In this document: positions 1-12,178 of the stretch, in pieces | How the letters are laid out: each line of letters starts with the position of its first letter | Numbering within the stretch: position 1 is the stretch's first letter | Source of the DNA: an uncultured Lachnospiraceae bacterium | GTDB taxonomy: Bacteria; Bacillota; Clostridia; Lachnospirales; Lachnospiraceae | Assembly: GCA_947623805.1 (NCBI GenBank) | Contig: CANQHZ010000003.1 | Coordinates: 1-64,000 of the forward strand | DNA length: 64,000 nt | Direction: 5' to 3' | The notes under the pieces: generated by a model | Seen by the model: the letters and a program-made list of their open reading frames with translations, nothing else | Told to the model about the DNA's origin: nothing | The model's database searches: none | Made by a program: the position numbers and the translations under genes

Positions 1-779
1 ATACCTGTAACAACTGTCTTCTTTGTCTCCTCGCTGATACCAACGATTTCAACTTCCTCATTGAGGTGGAGAGTACCACGCTCAACACGGCCTGTAGCAA
101 CAGTACCACGACCTGTAATTGTGAAGATATCCTCGATAGGCATAAGGAACGGCTTATCTGTATCACGCTGAGGATCGGGAACATACTCATCAATTGTATG
201 CATAAGATCCATAATCTTGTCGCCCCACTCTCCTGAAGGATCTTCAAGAGCCTTCAGCGCAGAACCCTTAATGATAGGGCAGTCATTGAAGCCGTACTCC
301 TCAAGCTGCTCAGTAACTTCCATCTCAACCAGCTCGATAAGCTCCTCATCGTCTACCATATCGCACTTGTTAAGGAATACAACAATATAAGGAACACCAA
401 CCTGACGTGAAAGGAGGATATGCTCCTTTGTCTGAGCCATAACACCATCTGTTGCAGCTACAACAAGGATAGCGCCATCCATCTGAGCCGCACCTGTAAT
501 CATGTTCTTTACATAGTCAGCATGGCCCGGGCAGTCAACGTGTGCATAATGTCTCTTTTCTGTCTCATACTCAACATGAGCTGTAGAGATAGTAATACCA
601 CGCTCTCTCTCCTCAGGAGCCTTATCAATCATATCAAATGCAACAGCCTCGCCTGTACCAAGTCTTGCATTAAGTGTCTTGGTGATAGCAGCTGTCAGTG
701 TTGTCTTACCATGGTCAACGTGTCCAATGGTACCAATGTTACAATGGGGTTTACTTCTTTCAAATTTAGCCTTTGCCAT
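1..779 (-). CDS. tuf: Elongation factor Tu, partial (3' end beyond the window)
   Basis: Reverse strand from ATG at 779 reads [33 protein letters not shown]..., the EF-Tu N-terminus with G1 motif; open to the window edge, so absent from the ORF track. Confidence 0.97.
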   Translation of the reverse strand, partial: MAKAKFERSKPHCNIGTIGHVDHGKTTLTAAITKTLNARLGTGEAVAFDMIDKAPEERERGITISTAHVEYETEKRHYAHVDCPGHADYVKNMITGAAQMDGAILVVAATDGVMAQTKEHILLSRQVGVPYIVVFLNKCDMVDDEELIELVEMEVTEQLEEYGFNDCPIIKGSALKALEDPSGEWGDKIMDLMHTIDEYVPDPQRDTDKPFLMPIEDIFTITGRGTVATGRVERGTLHLNEEVEIVGISEETKKTVVTG

Positions 780-917
780 TTTAAAAGTCCTCCTTAAAAA
801 AGTTATAGATTATTTTTTGGTTTCATAGTTAATAAAACTTTACTCAACTAGCTTGATTATATTAGAAAATACTGGTTTTTTCAAGTCTTATTTGCAAAAT
901 ACTGCCTTAAAAATATA

Positions 918-3035
918 TTATTTGCTCCTTGCGGCAAGCACCTTGTCCTGAACTGACTTCGGAACCTGCTCATATCTTTCAAAGAACATTGAATAGTTTC
1001 CGCGTCCCTGCGTCTTAGAACGCAAATCCGTAGAGTAGCCGAACATCTCAGCAAGCGGAACATAGCCTTTTACCATCTTGCCGCCGCCAATGTCCTCCAT
1101 GCCCTCGATACGTCCGCGGCGTGAATTAATATCGCCGATAACATCGCCCATATATTCCTCAGGCATTGTTACTTCGACCTTCATTATCGGCTCAAGAAGC
1201 ACAGGCGCCGCTTTCTGCATAGCCTCCTTAAACGCAAGTGAACCTGCGATATGGAATGCCATTTCAGATGAGTCAACCTCGTGATATGAGCCATCGTATA
1301 CATTTGCGTATACGCCCACTACAGGGAACCCGCCCAGAATGCCTGCATGAGTAGCTTCTTCAATACCCTCGCCGATTGCAGGTATATATTCTTTCGGAAT
1401 AGCGCCACCGACTACGGTAGACTCAAACTTAAACAGCTCATCTCCATTAGCATCCATAGGTGCGAATTTAACCTTACAATGACCGTACTGACCACGTCCA
1501 CCTGACTGCTTAGCATACTTAGACTCGATATCAACCTCTTTGGTAATAGCCTCCTTGTATGCAACCTGAGGTGCGCCGACATTCGCCTCAACCTTAAATT
1601 CTCGTAAAAGTCTGTCCACGATAATCTCCAGGTGAAGCTCGCCCATTCCGGCGATGATAGTCTGTCCGGTCTCCTGATTTGTGTGCGCTCTGAAAGTAGG
1701 ATCCTCCTCCGCAAGCTTCGCAAGCGCTTCGCCCATCTTGCCCTGACCTGCCTTCGTCTTAGGCTCGATAGCAAGCTCAATAACGGGCTCAGGGAACTCC
1801 ATAGACTCAAGGATAACAGGGTGCTGCTCATCGCATATCGTATCACCAGTAGTCGTAAACTTAAAGCCTACCGCCGCCGCGATATCTCCCGAATAAACCT
1901 TGTCAAGCTCCTGACGCTTATTTGCATGCATCTGCAGAATACGTCCCACACGCTCTTTTTTGTCCTTTGTAGCATTAAGTACATATGAACCTGAATTCAA
2001 TGTACCTGAGTAAACTCTAAAGAATGCAAGCTTACCTACAAACTGATCCGCCATAATCTTAAATGCAAGCGCTGCAAACGGCTCATCATCCGAAGAATGG
2101 CGCTCAATCTCATTTCCTTCCAAATCCACGCCCTTAATGGCAGGGATATCAGTAGGAGCCGGCATAAAATCAAGGATAGCATCAAGAAGCTTCTGTACAC
2201 CCTTGTTTCTGTATGCCGAACCACAGCATACGGGCACTGCCGTACACTCGCACGTACCCTTTCTCAAAGCAGCTTTGAGCTGCTCTATAGAAGGCTCCTC
2301 GCCCTCAAGGTACATCATCGTCAAATCATCATCCAACTCACAAATCTTCTCAACCATCTCTGAATGGTAAAGTTCTGCGTCGTCAGCCATATCTGCAGGT
2401 ATATCAGTAACTGAAATATCGTCACCCTTATCATCATTGTAGATGTAAGCCTTCATCTCCATGAGATCGACAATGCCCTTAAAATCATCCTCTTTACCTA
2501 TAGGCAACTGAAGAATAATGGCATTCTTTCCAAGTCTCGTCCTAATCTGATCTACAGCACCGTAAAAATTAGCACCCAAAATATCCATCTTATTGATGAA
2601 CGCCATTCGCGGTACATTGTAGGTATCAGCCTGACGCCATACATTTTCTGACTGCGGCTCTACACCGCCCTTTGCACAGAACACGCCTACAGCACCGTCA
2701 AGCACTCTAAGTGAACGCTCAACCTCTACTGTAAAGTCTACGTGTCCCGGAGTATCTATGATATTGATACGATGCTCCAGAGCACCTTCAAGAGGCTTAG
2801 CAAACTCCTGATGCGTCCAGTGGCAGGTAGTAGCGGCTGACGTAATAGTGATACCTCTCTCCTGCTCCTGCTCCATCCAGTCCATAGTAGCAGTGCCTTC
2901 ATGCGTATCACCAATCTTGTAATTAACACCGGTATAGTATAGAATACGCTCTGTAAGAGTAGTCTTACCCGCATCTATATGAGCCATAATACCGATGTTT
3001 CTGGTCCTCTCTAAAGGATATTCTCTCCCAGCCAA
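918..3035 (-). CDS. fusA: Elongation factor G
   Basis: 705 aa; [40 protein letters not shown] and other GTPase motifs; next to rpsG/rpsL. Confidence 0.98.
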   Translation of the reverse strand: MAGREYPLERTRNIGIMAHIDAGKTTLTERILYYTGVNYKIGDTHEGTATMDWMEQEQERGITITSAATTCHWTHQEFAKPLEGALEHRINIIDTPGHVDFTVEVERSLRVLDGAVGVFCAKGGVEPQSENVWRQADTYNVPRMAFINKMDILGANFYGAVDQIRTRLGKNAIILQLPIGKEDDFKGIVDLMEMKAYIYNDDKGDDISVTDIPADMADDAELYHSEMVEKICELDDDLTMMYLEGEEPSIEQLKAALRKGTCECTAVPVCCGSAYRNKGVQKLLDAILDFMPAPTDIPAIKGVDLEGNEIERHSSDDEPFAALAFKIMADQFVGKLAFFRVYSGTLNSGSYVLNATKDKKERVGRILQMHANKRQELDKVYSGDIAAAVGFKFTTTGDTICDEQHPVILESMEFPEPVIELAIEPKTKAGQGKMGEALAKLAEEDPTFRAHTNQETGQTIIAGMGELHLEIIVDRLLREFKVEANVGAPQVAYKEAITKEVDIESKYAKQSGGRGQYGHCKVKFAPMDANGDELFKFESTVVGGAIPKEYIPAIGEGIEEATHAGILGGFPVVGVYANVYDGSYHEVDSSEMAFHIAGSLAFKEAMQKAAPVLLEPIMKVEVTMPEEYMGDVIGDINSRRGRIEGMEDIGGGKMVKGYVPLAEMFGYSTDLRSKTQGRGNYSMFFERYEQVPKSVQDKVLAARSK

Positions 3036-3085
3036 GGTTTTTCCTCCTCTTATAATTGAAACAATACTATGCAGCCGACAAACAA

Positions 3086-3556
3086 TTAAAATCTGTAATG
3101 CGCAAACGCCTTGTTTGCCTCTGCCATTTTGTGCATATCTTCTTTTCTCTTAACAGCAGCGCCGGTATTATTAGCTGCATCAAGAATCTCGTTCGCCAGT
3201 CTTTCTTCCATGGTTTTCTCGCCTCTCTTACGTGAGAACATTACTAACCAACGAAGACCTAATGCCTGACGACGTTCAGGCTTAACCTCAAGGGGTACCT
3301 GATATGTCGCGCCGCCGATACGCCTTGCCTTACATTCAAGCATAGGCATAATGTTATTCATAGCTTCCTCAAAAACGTCTACCGCGGGCTTCTGAGCCTT
3401 TTCTTCAACTCTCTCGAACGCGCCGTATACGATTTTCTGCGCAACACCTTTCTTACCGTCCAACATAACGTTGTTGATAAGCTTGGTAACTACCTTGTTA
3501 TTGTAAATAGGATCAGCCATTACATCTCTTTTCTGAATATGTCCTTTACGTGGCAC
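3086..3556 (-). CDS. rpsG: 30S ribosomal protein S7
   Basis: 156 aa [37 protein letters not shown]... Confidence 0.98.
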   Translation of the reverse strand: MPRKGHIQKRDVMADPIYNNKVVTKLINNVMLDGKKGVAQKIVYGAFERVEEKAQKPAVDVFEEAMNNIMPMLECKARRIGGATYQVPLEVKPERRQALGLRWLVMFSRKRGEKTMEERLANEILDAANNTGAAVKRKEDMHKMAEANKAFAHYRF

Positions 3557-3723
3557 GGTTCTTCCCTCCTTAATTAATAATAGCGCACAGGCACTATTTG
3601 ATTAAATCAACGGTACTCACATTAAAAAAACCTTGTGTTCGTGCGGTTTTCTATTTTAATAGAAAGGTATTAAATAAGAATCCCAACACTAATTAGTTTT
3701 TTGTGGTACAGGGCTGACAATGA

Positions 3724-4143
3724 TTATTTGCCCGCCTTAGGTCTCTTAGCTCCATACTTAGAGCGAGCCTGCTTCCTGTTAGCGACACCCGCGGTATCAA
3801 GAGTACCTCTGATAATATGATATCTTGTACCAGGTAAGTCCTTAACACGTCCGCCTCTGATGAGAACAACACTATGCTCCTGTAAATTGTGACCTTCGCC
3901 CGGAATATAGCTTGTTACTTCCATTCCGTTTGAAAGACGAACTCTGGCAATCTTTCTGAGAGCCGAATTAGGCTTCTTCGGAGTTGCTGTCTTGACTGCT
4001 GTACATACGCCTCTCTTTTGAGGTGCCGATGTATTGGTTGTCTTCTTCTTCAAAGAATTGTAACCTCTCTGCAGAGCGGGAGCATTTGACTTCTTAACTG
4101 ACTCCTGACGTCCTTTTCTCACTAATTGGTTAAATGTTGGCAT
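3724..4143 (-). CDS. rpsL: 30S ribosomal protein S12
   Basis: 139 aa [12 protein letters not shown]...[58 protein letters not shown]. Confidence 0.98.
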   Translation of the reverse strand: MPTFNQLVRKGRQESVKKSNAPALQRGYNSLKKKTTNTSAPQKRGVCTAVKTATPKKPNSALRKIARVRLSNGMEVTSYIPGEGHNLQEHSVVLIRGGRVKDLPGTRYHIIRGTLDTAGVANRKQARSKYGAKRPKAGK

Positions 4144-4406
4144 TCTTTTTCACCTCCTGATTATATACTATATGCCATTTACACACATACTAGATTAGTA
4201 TAATTTCAGTCTTTACTTTTGTCAATTCTTTTTTTATAAATTTATGATAATTTTTTCCATATTTTTAAATATTACACGCCTATGCGGTTGAATTTATCGG
4301 TTAAATATATTATAATTTTATAAATTTTAAAATTTTTTGTATATTTTGTCAGATTGTACCTAAAACACAGTATTAAAACCGTTGCAAGCGGTATGGAAAG
4401 CGATAT

Positions 4407-5390
4407 ATGAAAATTATAAATCTGACTGCTGTTTTTTTATCTGTCACATTTTTGTTAATCCTTACCGGATGTTCACATACAGACAATACAGCGGCCGAAG
4501 AAACACAAATAATTGAAGAAATTGACTGGATTACCGACTTTGACGAAGTCGTTCCCACAACTGCTTATGCTGTTAGTGAAAAACGTGACAACACTCCCGT
4601 ATGCCTTGTACCGCAAGCCTCGGGGGACATCGTCTATTCCAACGAGCTTGCTTCCATAGATGCGTCAAATATATCGGAAGGTTACATCATGGTTAATTAC
4701 AAGGGAACCAATCCCAGGGTAAAGCTTCAGATAATAAAAGACGACAACGTGACATACACCTACAATTTGCACGGCGGATACGAGGTCTTTCCGCTCTCGG
4801 AGGGCAGCGGCGAATATAAGATTTCAGTCTACGAAAATATAACCGACAATCGGTATGCCACAGCCATCTCGCAGACAATAAATGTAAATATTTCCAATGA
4901 ATATGGGCCTTATTTGTATCCAAACCAATATGTAAATTTCAATTCTTCAAGCAAAGTCGTGGAAAAAGCACAGCAGCTTGCCGAAAACTGCTCAAACGAC
5001 TTGGATGTGGTAACAAAAATATACAATTTCGCAACCACTATCGTCTACGACCACGCAAAGGCCGAACTTGTCGAATCAGGGTACACGCCAAACGTAGACG
5101 CCATTATGGAAAGCGGCACAGGCATCTGCCTTGATTATGCGGCTTTAATGGCAAGTATGCTGCGCAGCCAAAATATACCGACACGGCTTGAAGTCGGCTA
5201 TGCGGGAGATGCTTACCACGCATGGATAAGCACATACACCACAGATACAGGCTGGATAAACGGCATTATTGAGTTTAACGGCAAGGATTGGACTATAATG
5301 GACCCCACATTTGCCGCAAATTCCAATGAAACAACCCTCAAAAACTTTATCGGGGACGGCAGCAATTATACCACAAAATACATATATTAA
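4407..5390 (+). CDS. Putative lipoprotein with transglutaminase-like domain
   Basis: Lipobox LILTGC; GTGICLDYAALMASMLR (Cys), YHAWIS (His), WTIMDPTF (Asp) match the transglutaminase-like catalytic triad layout. Confidence 0.85.
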   Translation: MKIINLTAVFLSVTFLLILTGCSHTDNTAAEETQIIEEIDWITDFDEVVPTTAYAVSEKRDNTPVCLVPQASGDIVYSNELASIDASNISEGYIMVNYKGTNPRVKLQIIKDDNVTYTYNLHGGYEVFPLSEGSGEYKISVYENITDNRYATAISQTINVNISNEYGPYLYPNQYVNFNSSSKVVEKAQQLAENCSNDLDVVTKIYNFATTIVYDHAKAELVESGYTPNVDAIMESGTGICLDYAALMASMLRSQNIPTRLEVGYAGDAYHAWISTYTTDTGWINGIIEFNGKDWTIMDPTFAANSNETTLKNFIGDGSNYTTKYIY

Positions 5391-5417
5391 TAATTTATAC
5401 CACCAACGGAGGCAGCA

Positions 5418-6464
5418 ATGAAAAAATGTAAGTCTCTGACAAATAGTGAGACAGCCTCATTTTGCGGACAACTGGCCCTCCTCCTTCCCGCCGGGATTAA
5501 TATTCTCGAAAGTATCCAACTAATGAAAGAGGATGCTGCATCTGACGAGGACAGGGAAATTCTATTACAAATAGAAACTTCGCTTCTTGATGAAAAGAGC
5601 TTTTCCGAGGCTCTGTCCGCGACGGGGGTTTTTCCTGAATATGTTACCTCTATGGTACTTTTGGGTGAGGAGATTGGCAAACTCGATATCATTATGAGAA
5701 GGCTTGCCGATTACTATACGCAGCAGGAAACTATCGCCACAGCCATAAAAAATGCAGTGAGATACCCACTTATAATGCTTGGACTGATGATAGTCATTTT
5801 GGCCGTGTTGATAACCAAAGTCCTTCCTATATTTAATCAGGTATTTCTACAGCTTGGCAGTAGTCTGACGGGAGCTTCACGCAGCCTCATGAAACTTGGC
5901 GACATTTTTCAGACTGCATCCGGCGCCTTGGTGCTCATTTTTGCGATTTTATCTATCGCCTTATTTATTTTATCAAAAAACGCAGGTTTCCGAAAGCGAT
6001 TGGGACGTTTTTTACATACCTGCCGCTTTACGAAAAATTTTTTTATGAATATCGCGTACAGCAGATTTGCGTGTGCCATGTCCATGATGGTTTCCAGCGG
6101 CATAGATATTTTTAAAGGATTGGAAATCATTAATACAATCGTTGAAAACGAGCCCTTGCAACAAAAACTTGCCGTGTTCCGGGCTTCACTGCTAAACGGC
6201 GAATACGTAAACGACGCAATTAAAAAAGCCGGAATTTTTAGAGCACAGCATCAAAAAATGCTGCAAATCAGCTATAAAACAGGCGACAGCGACAGTGTAT
6301 TTATCAAACTGTCCGAGTATTACGAGGAAACCGCACTAAATCAAATATACCGGCTCTTGGATACAATCGAGCCTACCCTCGTCATCATATTTTCATTCAT
6401 TACAGGCACTATACTTATGTCGGTCATCATGCCGCTTATCGGAATTATGTCAGGCATAGGGTAA
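5418..6464 (+). CDS. Type II secretion system F / PilC-like inner membrane protein
   Basis: 348 aa with two repeats of the GspF pattern (LLPAGINILESIQLM..., MMVSSGIDIFKGLEII...) and hydrophobic helices. Confidence 0.85.
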   Translation: MKKCKSLTNSETASFCGQLALLLPAGINILESIQLMKEDAASDEDREILLQIETSLLDEKSFSEALSATGVFPEYVTSMVLLGEEIGKLDIIMRRLADYYTQQETIATAIKNAVRYPLIMLGLMIVILAVLITKVLPIFNQVFLQLGSSLTGASRSLMKLGDIFQTASGALVLIFAILSIALFILSKNAGFRKRLGRFLHTCRFTKNFFMNIAYSRFACAMSMMVSSGIDIFKGLEIINTIVENEPLQQKLAVFRASLLNGEYVNDAIKKAGIFRAQHQKMLQISYKTGDSDSVFIKLSEYYEETALNQIYRLLDTIEPTLVIIFSFITGTILMSVIMPLIGIMSGIG

Positions 6465-6492
6465 TTTTGCATAATTTTAAGGAGTATTTTCC

Positions 6493-6834
6493 ATGGACCG
6501 CTTTTCTACCGCCAAAGGCATAGGGACGTCAAAGCTATGGCATATTTTACCGTTCTTACTCATTTTAGTTTTTTTTGCCATATTTGTAATTGGCACAGCG
6601 TTTATTGACGATATCACAGACGAAGAACAATGCAAAAATCTCGAGACGACGCTTAGGCGTGATATCATGCAATGCTATGCCGTCGAGGGCACATATCCGC
6701 CAAGCCTTGACTATCTGGAAGAAAATTATGGTTTCTTTTACGACAAGGATAGATTTTATATTGACTATATCGCTATAGGCTCAAATATTATGCCTGATGT
6801 AACAATAATATCAAAAACCGAAGACAGCCATTAG
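6493..6834 (+). CDS. Small membrane-anchored protein, possible minor pseudopilin
   Basis: N-terminal TM segment followed by a short soluble domain (LRRDIMQCYAVEGTYPPSLDYLEENYG, pseudopilin-like); between gspF-like and DUF4860-like genes. Confidence 0.5.
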   Translation: MDRFSTAKGIGTSKLWHILPFLLILVFFAIFVIGTAFIDDITDEEQCKNLETTLRRDIMQCYAVEGTYPPSLDYLEENYGFFYDKDRFYIDYIAIGSNIMPDVTIISKTEDSH

Positions 6835-6875
6835 CCATGTGCAAAACCATAACAGTCACAGACAAAGGAGGCAAT

Positions 6876-7385
6876 ATGCACCCCACCAACGACAAAAGAC
6901 GCCGCCATACAATAGATATAATCTTTACCTTATCACTATTTCTGCTTTTTGCTGTTTCCTCCATCATCGCAATCCTTTTCGGCATACGAATATACAGTCA
7001 TACTATATCCTCAATGGACCGAAACTATTCCTCACGCGCCTTTACCGCTTATATCACAGAAAAAATCCGCCAATCCGACAATGACAGTTCTATATATATA
7101 GATAACAGCAACGGTTATGAGCAACTCATAATAACTCAGACTATAAATGATGAAATTTATGCCACATCGTTGTATGAGTACAACGGCTTTTTATACGAGC
7201 TTTTCTCAAAAGTCAGCATAGAACTCACCCCCGACTCAGGGCAGAAAATTCTCCCTTTGTCAAAGCTTGATTTTGAATTTGTTTCGCCTTCGTTGTTAAG
7301 CGCACGATACATTGATAACTTAGGAAATGACACAGTTGTCTATGTAAGTCTGCACACCGCAGAAAATGCGTCAAGCGATAAATGA
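6876..7385 (+). CDS. DUF4860-like membrane protein of a T2S/pilin-type cassette
   Basis: RBS aaaggagg precedes the ATG at 6876; TM helix then YSSRAFTAYITEKIRQSDND...SIYIDNSNGYEQLIITQT; the ORF track start at 6837 is further upstream. Confidence 0.65.
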   Translation: MHPTNDKRRRHTIDIIFTLSLFLLFAVSSIIAILFGIRIYSHTISSMDRNYSSRAFTAYITEKIRQSDNDSSIYIDNSNGYEQLIITQTINDEIYATSLYEYNGFLYELFSKVSIELTPDSGQKILPLSKLDFEFVSPSLLSARYIDNLGNDTVVYVSLHTAENASSDK

Positions 7386-7433
7386 CACTTGTGTCATTTA
7401 TCGCTATAAATTTTTTGCCGCCTAGAGCGGAGA

Positions 7434-7949
7434 ATGAGAGGAAATACAATGACTAACCGCAGTATTCCGCATAATGGACTTTTTCTCATCGAGCTGATTA
7501 TATCAATATTTTTCTTCATCATTTCCTGTACCGTGGCCGTACAGCTTTTTGTGAAGTCATACAACGTAAGCCAAAATGCCATAAGCTATAATAACGCAGC
7601 ACTTTACACGCAAAATATAGCCGAGATTTTTTTAAGCAGCAACGACAACTTCAATGCCGTAAAGGCAATGTACTCTGACACAAAATATTTCTCTGATGAT
7701 TTTTGTATTCTTTTACTATTTGACAAAAATTGGGATTATACCGTCAAAGAAGAAAACGCTTTTTTTGCGGTTTATGCAAAAAACTATAGTAACGATGACT
7801 TTTCATACATTGATATATATATCTACGAGTACCAAAAACTATACACTAACGACTACATCCATAAACAGACTATAAAAAAATACCTCCGGTCAGCTCCCAT
7901 AATTGCCCAATCAAATATACAATCGAAAGGAACCACACCACAGCCATGA
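7434..7949 (+). CDS. Prepilin-like protein
   Basis: N-terminus NGLFLIELIISIFFFIISCTVAVQLFVKSYNVSQ resembles a type IV prepilin (G, hydrophobic, E at about +5); start may be 7449. Confidence 0.6.
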   Translation: MRGNTMTNRSIPHNGLFLIELIISIFFFIISCTVAVQLFVKSYNVSQNAISYNNAALYTQNIAEIFLSSNDNFNAVKAMYSDTKYFSDDFCILLLFDKNWDYTVKEENAFFAVYAKNYSNDDFSYIDIYIYEYQKLYTNDYIHKQTIKKYLRSAPIIAQSNIQSKGTTPQP

Positions 7950-8404
7950 ATAAAAGACATATTTTTAGCCTTAATATCGGTTTATCCTCAATAGTGCTCA
8001 TTTTCACAGTTCTATGCCTGATTTCATTTGGTGTGTTGTCGCTTGTCAGCGCAAACGCAGACTTTCGTCTCAGTCAAAAGGTACTAAAGCGTTCCTCTGC
8101 TTATTACGATGCCTGCAACTTGGCCGAAGATGACATAAGACAATTTGACGCCCAGCTCCGTAAAGCATACTCACAGGGAGCTGCAAACCAAAGCGAGCTT
8201 ATAGCAAACTTATGTGGTCAGAAGGGGTTGGACAGTTATTCCCAAAGCTTTACTTATTACATAAGCGATATACAATATCTCTCTGTCAAATTGTCCGTGA
8301 ATTATCCTTCGCCAGATGACGTCTGCCTGTATAAAATTGATGAATGGAAAATAGTGACAGACAATATACCAGAATATGATGACAATCTTCATATATACAA
8401 ATAA
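7946..8404 (+). CDS. Hypothetical membrane protein, last gene of the pilin-like cassette
   Basis: 152 aa with one N-terminal TM; overlaps the upstream ORF by 4 bp. Confidence 0.55.
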   Translation: MNKRHIFSLNIGLSSIVLIFTVLCLISFGVLSLVSANADFRLSQKVLKRSSAYYDACNLAEDDIRQFDAQLRKAYSQGAANQSELIANLCGQKGLDSYSQSFTYYISDIQYLSVKLSVNYPSPDDVCLYKIDEWKIVTDNIPEYDDNLHIYK

Positions 8405-8420
8405 TATACCTGCAATAAAC

Positions 8421-8460
8421 AACGCGTTCCCATACTATAAAAAGCATAGGAACGCGTTTT
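8421..8460. terminator. Bidirectional intrinsic terminator between the cassette and rpoC
   Basis: AACGCGTTCC...GGAACGCGTT perfect 10-bp stem with T-tract, in the convergent gap between genes ending at 8404 (+) and 8484 (-). Confidence 0.85.
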
Positions 8461-8483
8461 ATCTTTGCAAATTATTCTATTTT

Positions 8484-11400
8484 TTATTCTTCTGTATTGT
8501 TATCTGCCGTAACGGCTTCTTCGTATGCTTCAGCCTCTGCCCCATCATTGTCATAACCTATCTCGTCATCCTCATATTCATCATCGCCAAATGCGATAAC
8601 ATCATCCGGATTCTTGTCACAGTCAAGCTTGACATTCCTGTATCTCCTCATACCGGTTCCGGCAGGAATGAGCTTACCTATAATGACATTCTCTTTAAGA
8701 CCGACAAGCGGGTCAATCTTGCCCTTAATCGCCGCCTCCGTAAGCACCTTGGTCGTTTCCTGGAAAGACGCTGCGGAAAGGAACGAATTGGTCGCAAGCG
8801 CTGCCTTAGTAATGCCGAGAATTATGTCCTTGGCCTCCGCAGGCTGCTTGCCTTCAGCGACAAGTTTCTCATTTATGTCCTCAAGCTCAAGTCCGTCAAC
8901 AAGCGTTCCAGGTAAAAACTCAGTATCTCCGCTTACCTCGATACGTTTCTTTTTCAGCATCTGGCGCACAATAACCTCAATATGCTTATCCGCAATATCA
9001 ACGCCCTGCAGACGATAAACTCTCTGAACCTCGCGCAGAAGATAATTCTGCACAGCGCCAATCTTCTTTATTTCAAGCAGGTCATGAGGATTAACGCTAC
9101 CCTCTGTAAGCTCGTCGCCCGCCTCAATAGTAGCTCCATCCATAACCTTAATACGTGAACCGTACGGGATAAGGTATGTCTTTTCGTTTACGCCGTCAGA
9201 AACAATAATCTCGCGCTTTTTCTTTGTATCCTTAATCGTGGCAACACCGCCAAATTCCGCGATAATCGCAAGACCTTTCGGCTTTCTCGCCTCAAAAAGC
9301 TCCTCTACACGCGGAAGACCTTGCGTAATATCATCACCCGCAACACCGCCCGTATGGAAGGTTCTCATGGTAAGCTGCGTACCAGGCTCACCAATTGACT
9401 GCGCCGCGATAATGCCTACCGCCTCGCCTATCTGAACAGGCTCGCCTGTCGCCATATTAGCGCCGTAGCACTTTGCGCAGATGCCTACACGCGACTTGCA
9501 GCAGAGAATATTTCTTACCTTCACCTTCTCAATAGGCTCGCCCTTTTCGTTTACTCCCTTGGCAATTATTTTTGCAGCGCGGCTCGGAGTAATCATATGA
9601 TTTCTCTTTACAAGCACATTTCCGTCTCTATCAGTTATATCCTCGCATGAAAATCTGCCTGTAATCCTGTCCTTAAGGCTCTCTATTGTCTCCTTACCAT
9701 CCATAAATGCCGCAACATCCATGCCCGGTATGAAATCCTTGCCTTCACAACAGTCAACCTCACGAATAATCAGCTCCTGGCACACGTCAACCATTCGGCG
9801 CGTCAGATAACCGGAGTCGGCTGTACGAAGCGCCGTATCGGAAAGTCCCTTACGCGCACCATGCGCAGACATAAAGTATTCCAAAACGTCAAGCCCTTCA
9901 CGGAAGTTTGACTTGATAGGAAGCTCGATAGTACGCCCTGTCGTATCCGCCATCAAGCCTCGCATGCCCGCCAGCTGTTTAATCTGCTGGTTTGAACCAC
10001 GCGCGCCCGAATCCGCCATCATAAAGATGTTGTTGTACTGGTCAAGACCGTCAAGCAGCGTCTGAGTAAGCTTTTCATCCGTATCTTTCCAGGTCTCTAC
10101 TACCGCCTTATATCTCTCCTCCTCAGTCATAAGACCGCGTCGGAAATTCATCGTAATATGGTCAACAGTATTCTGCGCCTCTGCAAGCATTTTAGACTTT
10201 TCAGCAGGCACAGTCATATCAGAAATAGAAACCGTCATCGCCGCGCGTGTAGAGTATTTGTACCCCATAGCCTTGATGCTGTCGAGCACTTCCGCTGTCT
10301 TTGTAGCGCCGTGAATATTGATAACCTTTTCAAGTATCTGCTTTAAGCCCTTCTTGCCTACGTGGAAGTCCACTTCGAGCAGCAGCTTGTTTTCAGGCTT
10401 TGTCCTGTCTACAAACTCCAAATCCTGCGGAAGTATCTCATTGAAGATAAATCTGCCAAGCGTTGATTCCACTATAGCGCTTATCTCGCTGCCGTCCGCC
10501 TCCTTCTGCGTCACCCTTACCTTAATCCGCGAGTGAAGCGTGCAGGCGCCGTTTTCATACGCGAGAATAGCCTCGTTTACATTCTTAAAATATTTGCCCT
10601 CACCTATTGCCCCCGGACGCTCTTGCGTCAGATAATAAATGCCAAGCACCATATCCTGCGAAGGTACGGCAACAGGACCTCCGTCTGACGGTTTTAGCAA
10701 ATTGTTTGGAGAAAGGAGCAAAAATCTGCACTCTGCCTGAGCCTCCACTGAAAGCGGAAGGTGTACAGCCATCTGGTCGCCGTCAAAATCTGCATTGAAT
10801 GCCGTACAAACAAGCGGGTGAAGCTTAATAGCCTTGCCCTCCACAAGAATAGGCTCAAATGCCTGGATACCAAGTCTATGAAGTGTCGGAGCACGATTAA
10901 GCATTACAGGATGCTCCTTTATAACCTCCTCAAGCACGTCCCAAACAGTGTGGTCAAGTTTCTCAACGAGCTTTTTAGCATGCTTTATATTCTGCGAAAT
11001 CTGCCTTGACACAAGCTCCTTCATAACAAAAGGCTTAAACAGTTCAATAGCCATCTCTTTAGGCAGACCGCACTGATAAATCTTCAACTCAGGTCCTACG
11101 ACGATAACGGAACGCCCTGAATAATCAACACGCTTGCCAAGCAAATTCTGACGAAAACGCCCTGACTTTCCCTTTAGCATATCAGAGAGCGATTTAAGCG
11201 CCCTGTTGCCCGGTCCTGTAACAGGACGTCCGCGCCTGCCGTTGTCAATAAGCGCGTCAACCGCCTCCTGCAGCATTCTCTTTTCGTTTCTCACGATAAT
11301 ATCGGGAGCGCCAAGCTCCAAAAGCCTTTTAAGACGATTGTTTCTGTTGATAATTCTTCTATACAGGTCATTCAAATCCGATGTGGCAAATCTACCGCCG

Positions 11401-12161
11401 TCAAGCTGTACCATAGGACGCAAATCCGGCGGAAGTACAGGTATAGTGTCCATTATCATCCACTCGGGTTTATTTCCCGAACTTCTAAAAGACTCAACTA
11501 CCTCAAGTCTCTTTACTATCTTAGCGCGTTTCTGCCCTTTCGTGCTGTCATTCTTAAGCTCTGCGCTGAGCTCCTCGCACTCTTTTTCAAGATCTATGGC
11601 GCAAAGTAGCTCCTTGATAGCCTCGGCACCCATACCCACACGGAAATGGTTCCCCCACTTCTCTCTATTGTCCTGATATTCCTTTTCAGACAACACCTGC
11701 TTGTACTCTAAGTCAGTATCCATAGGGTCAAGAACAATATAGGAAGCAAAATACAGTACCTTTTCAAGCACCCTGGGCGTCAAATCGAGAATAAGCCCCA
11801 TGCGGCTTGGAATACCCTTAAAATACCATATATGCGACACAGGTGCGGCAAGCTCAATATGACCCATACGCTCCCTGCGCACGCTTGACTTTGTAACTTC
11901 AACGCCGCATCTGTCGCAGATAACGCCCTTATACCTAATCTTCTTATATTTTCCGCAATGACATTCCCAATCCTTGCTCGGTCCAAAAATTCTTTCGCAG
12001 TACAGACCGTCGCGCTCCGGTTTTAACGTCCTATAATTGATAGTTTCAGGCTTTGTTACCTCACCCTTTGACCACTCCCTGATTTTTTCAGGCGAGGCAA
12101 GACCAATTTTAATGGCATCAAAGGTAATAGACTGATATGATTCATTTTTGTTCTCAGACAT
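8484..12161 (-). CDS. rpoC: DNA-directed RNA polymerase subunit beta'
   Basis: 1225 aa; [16 protein letters not shown], Zn-finger [23 protein letters not shown]. Confidence 0.99.
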   Translation of the reverse strand: MSENKNESYQSITFDAIKIGLASPEKIREWSKGEVTKPETINYRTLKPERDGLYCERIFGPSKDWECHCGKYKKIRYKGVICDRCGVEVTKSSVRRERMGHIELAAPVSHIWYFKGIPSRMGLILDLTPRVLEKVLYFASYIVLDPMDTDLEYKQVLSEKEYQDNREKWGNHFRVGMGAEAIKELLCAIDLEKECEELSAELKNDSTKGQKRAKIVKRLEVVESFRSSGNKPEWMIMDTIPVLPPDLRPMVQLDGGRFATSDLNDLYRRIINRNNRLKRLLELGAPDIIVRNEKRMLQEAVDALIDNGRRGRPVTGPGNRALKSLSDMLKGKSGRFRQNLLGKRVDYSGRSVIVVGPELKIYQCGLPKEMAIELFKPFVMKELVSRQISQNIKHAKKLVEKLDHTVWDVLEEVIKEHPVMLNRAPTLHRLGIQAFEPILVEGKAIKLHPLVCTAFNADFDGDQMAVHLPLSVEAQAECRFLLLSPNNLLKPSDGGPVAVPSQDMVLGIYYLTQERPGAIGEGKYFKNVNEAILAYENGACTLHSRIKVRVTQKEADGSEISAIVESTLGRFIFNEILPQDLEFVDRTKPENKLLLEVDFHVGKKGLKQILEKVINIHGATKTAEVLDSIKAMGYKYSTRAAMTVSISDMTVPAEKSKMLAEAQNTVDHITMNFRRGLMTEEERYKAVVETWKDTDEKLTQTLLDGLDQYNNIFMMADSGARGSNQQIKQLAGMRGLMADTTGRTIELPIKSNFREGLDVLEYFMSAHGARKGLSDTALRTADSGYLTRRMVDVCQELIIREVDCCEGKDFIPGMDVAAFMDGKETIESLKDRITGRFSCEDITDRDGNVLVKRNHMITPSRAAKIIAKGVNEKGEPIEKVKVRNILCCKSRVGICAKCYGANMATGEPVQIGEAVGIIAAQSIGEPGTQLTMRTFHTGGVAGDDITQGLPRVEELFEARKPKGLAIIAEFGGVATIKDTKKKREIIVSDGVNEKTYLIPYGSRIKVMDGATIEAGDELTEGSVNPHDLLEIKKIGAVQNYLLREVQRVYRLQGVDIADKHIEVIVRQMLKKKRIEVSGDTEFLPGTLVDGLELEDINEKLVAEGKQPAEAKDIILGITKAALATNSFLSAASFQETTKVLTEAAIKGKIDPLVGLKENVIIGKLIPAGTGMRRYRNVKLDCDKNPDDVIAFGDDEYEDDEIGYDNDGAEAEAYEEAVTADNNTEE

Positions 12162-12178
12162 TTTGGCACTCCTCCCAA

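Noticed and set aside
8376-8915. 179-aa plus-strand ORF overlapping the rpoC 3' end
   Set aside because: Antisense to the conserved rpoC coding sequence and spanning a terminator; no independent ribosome site or family signature.
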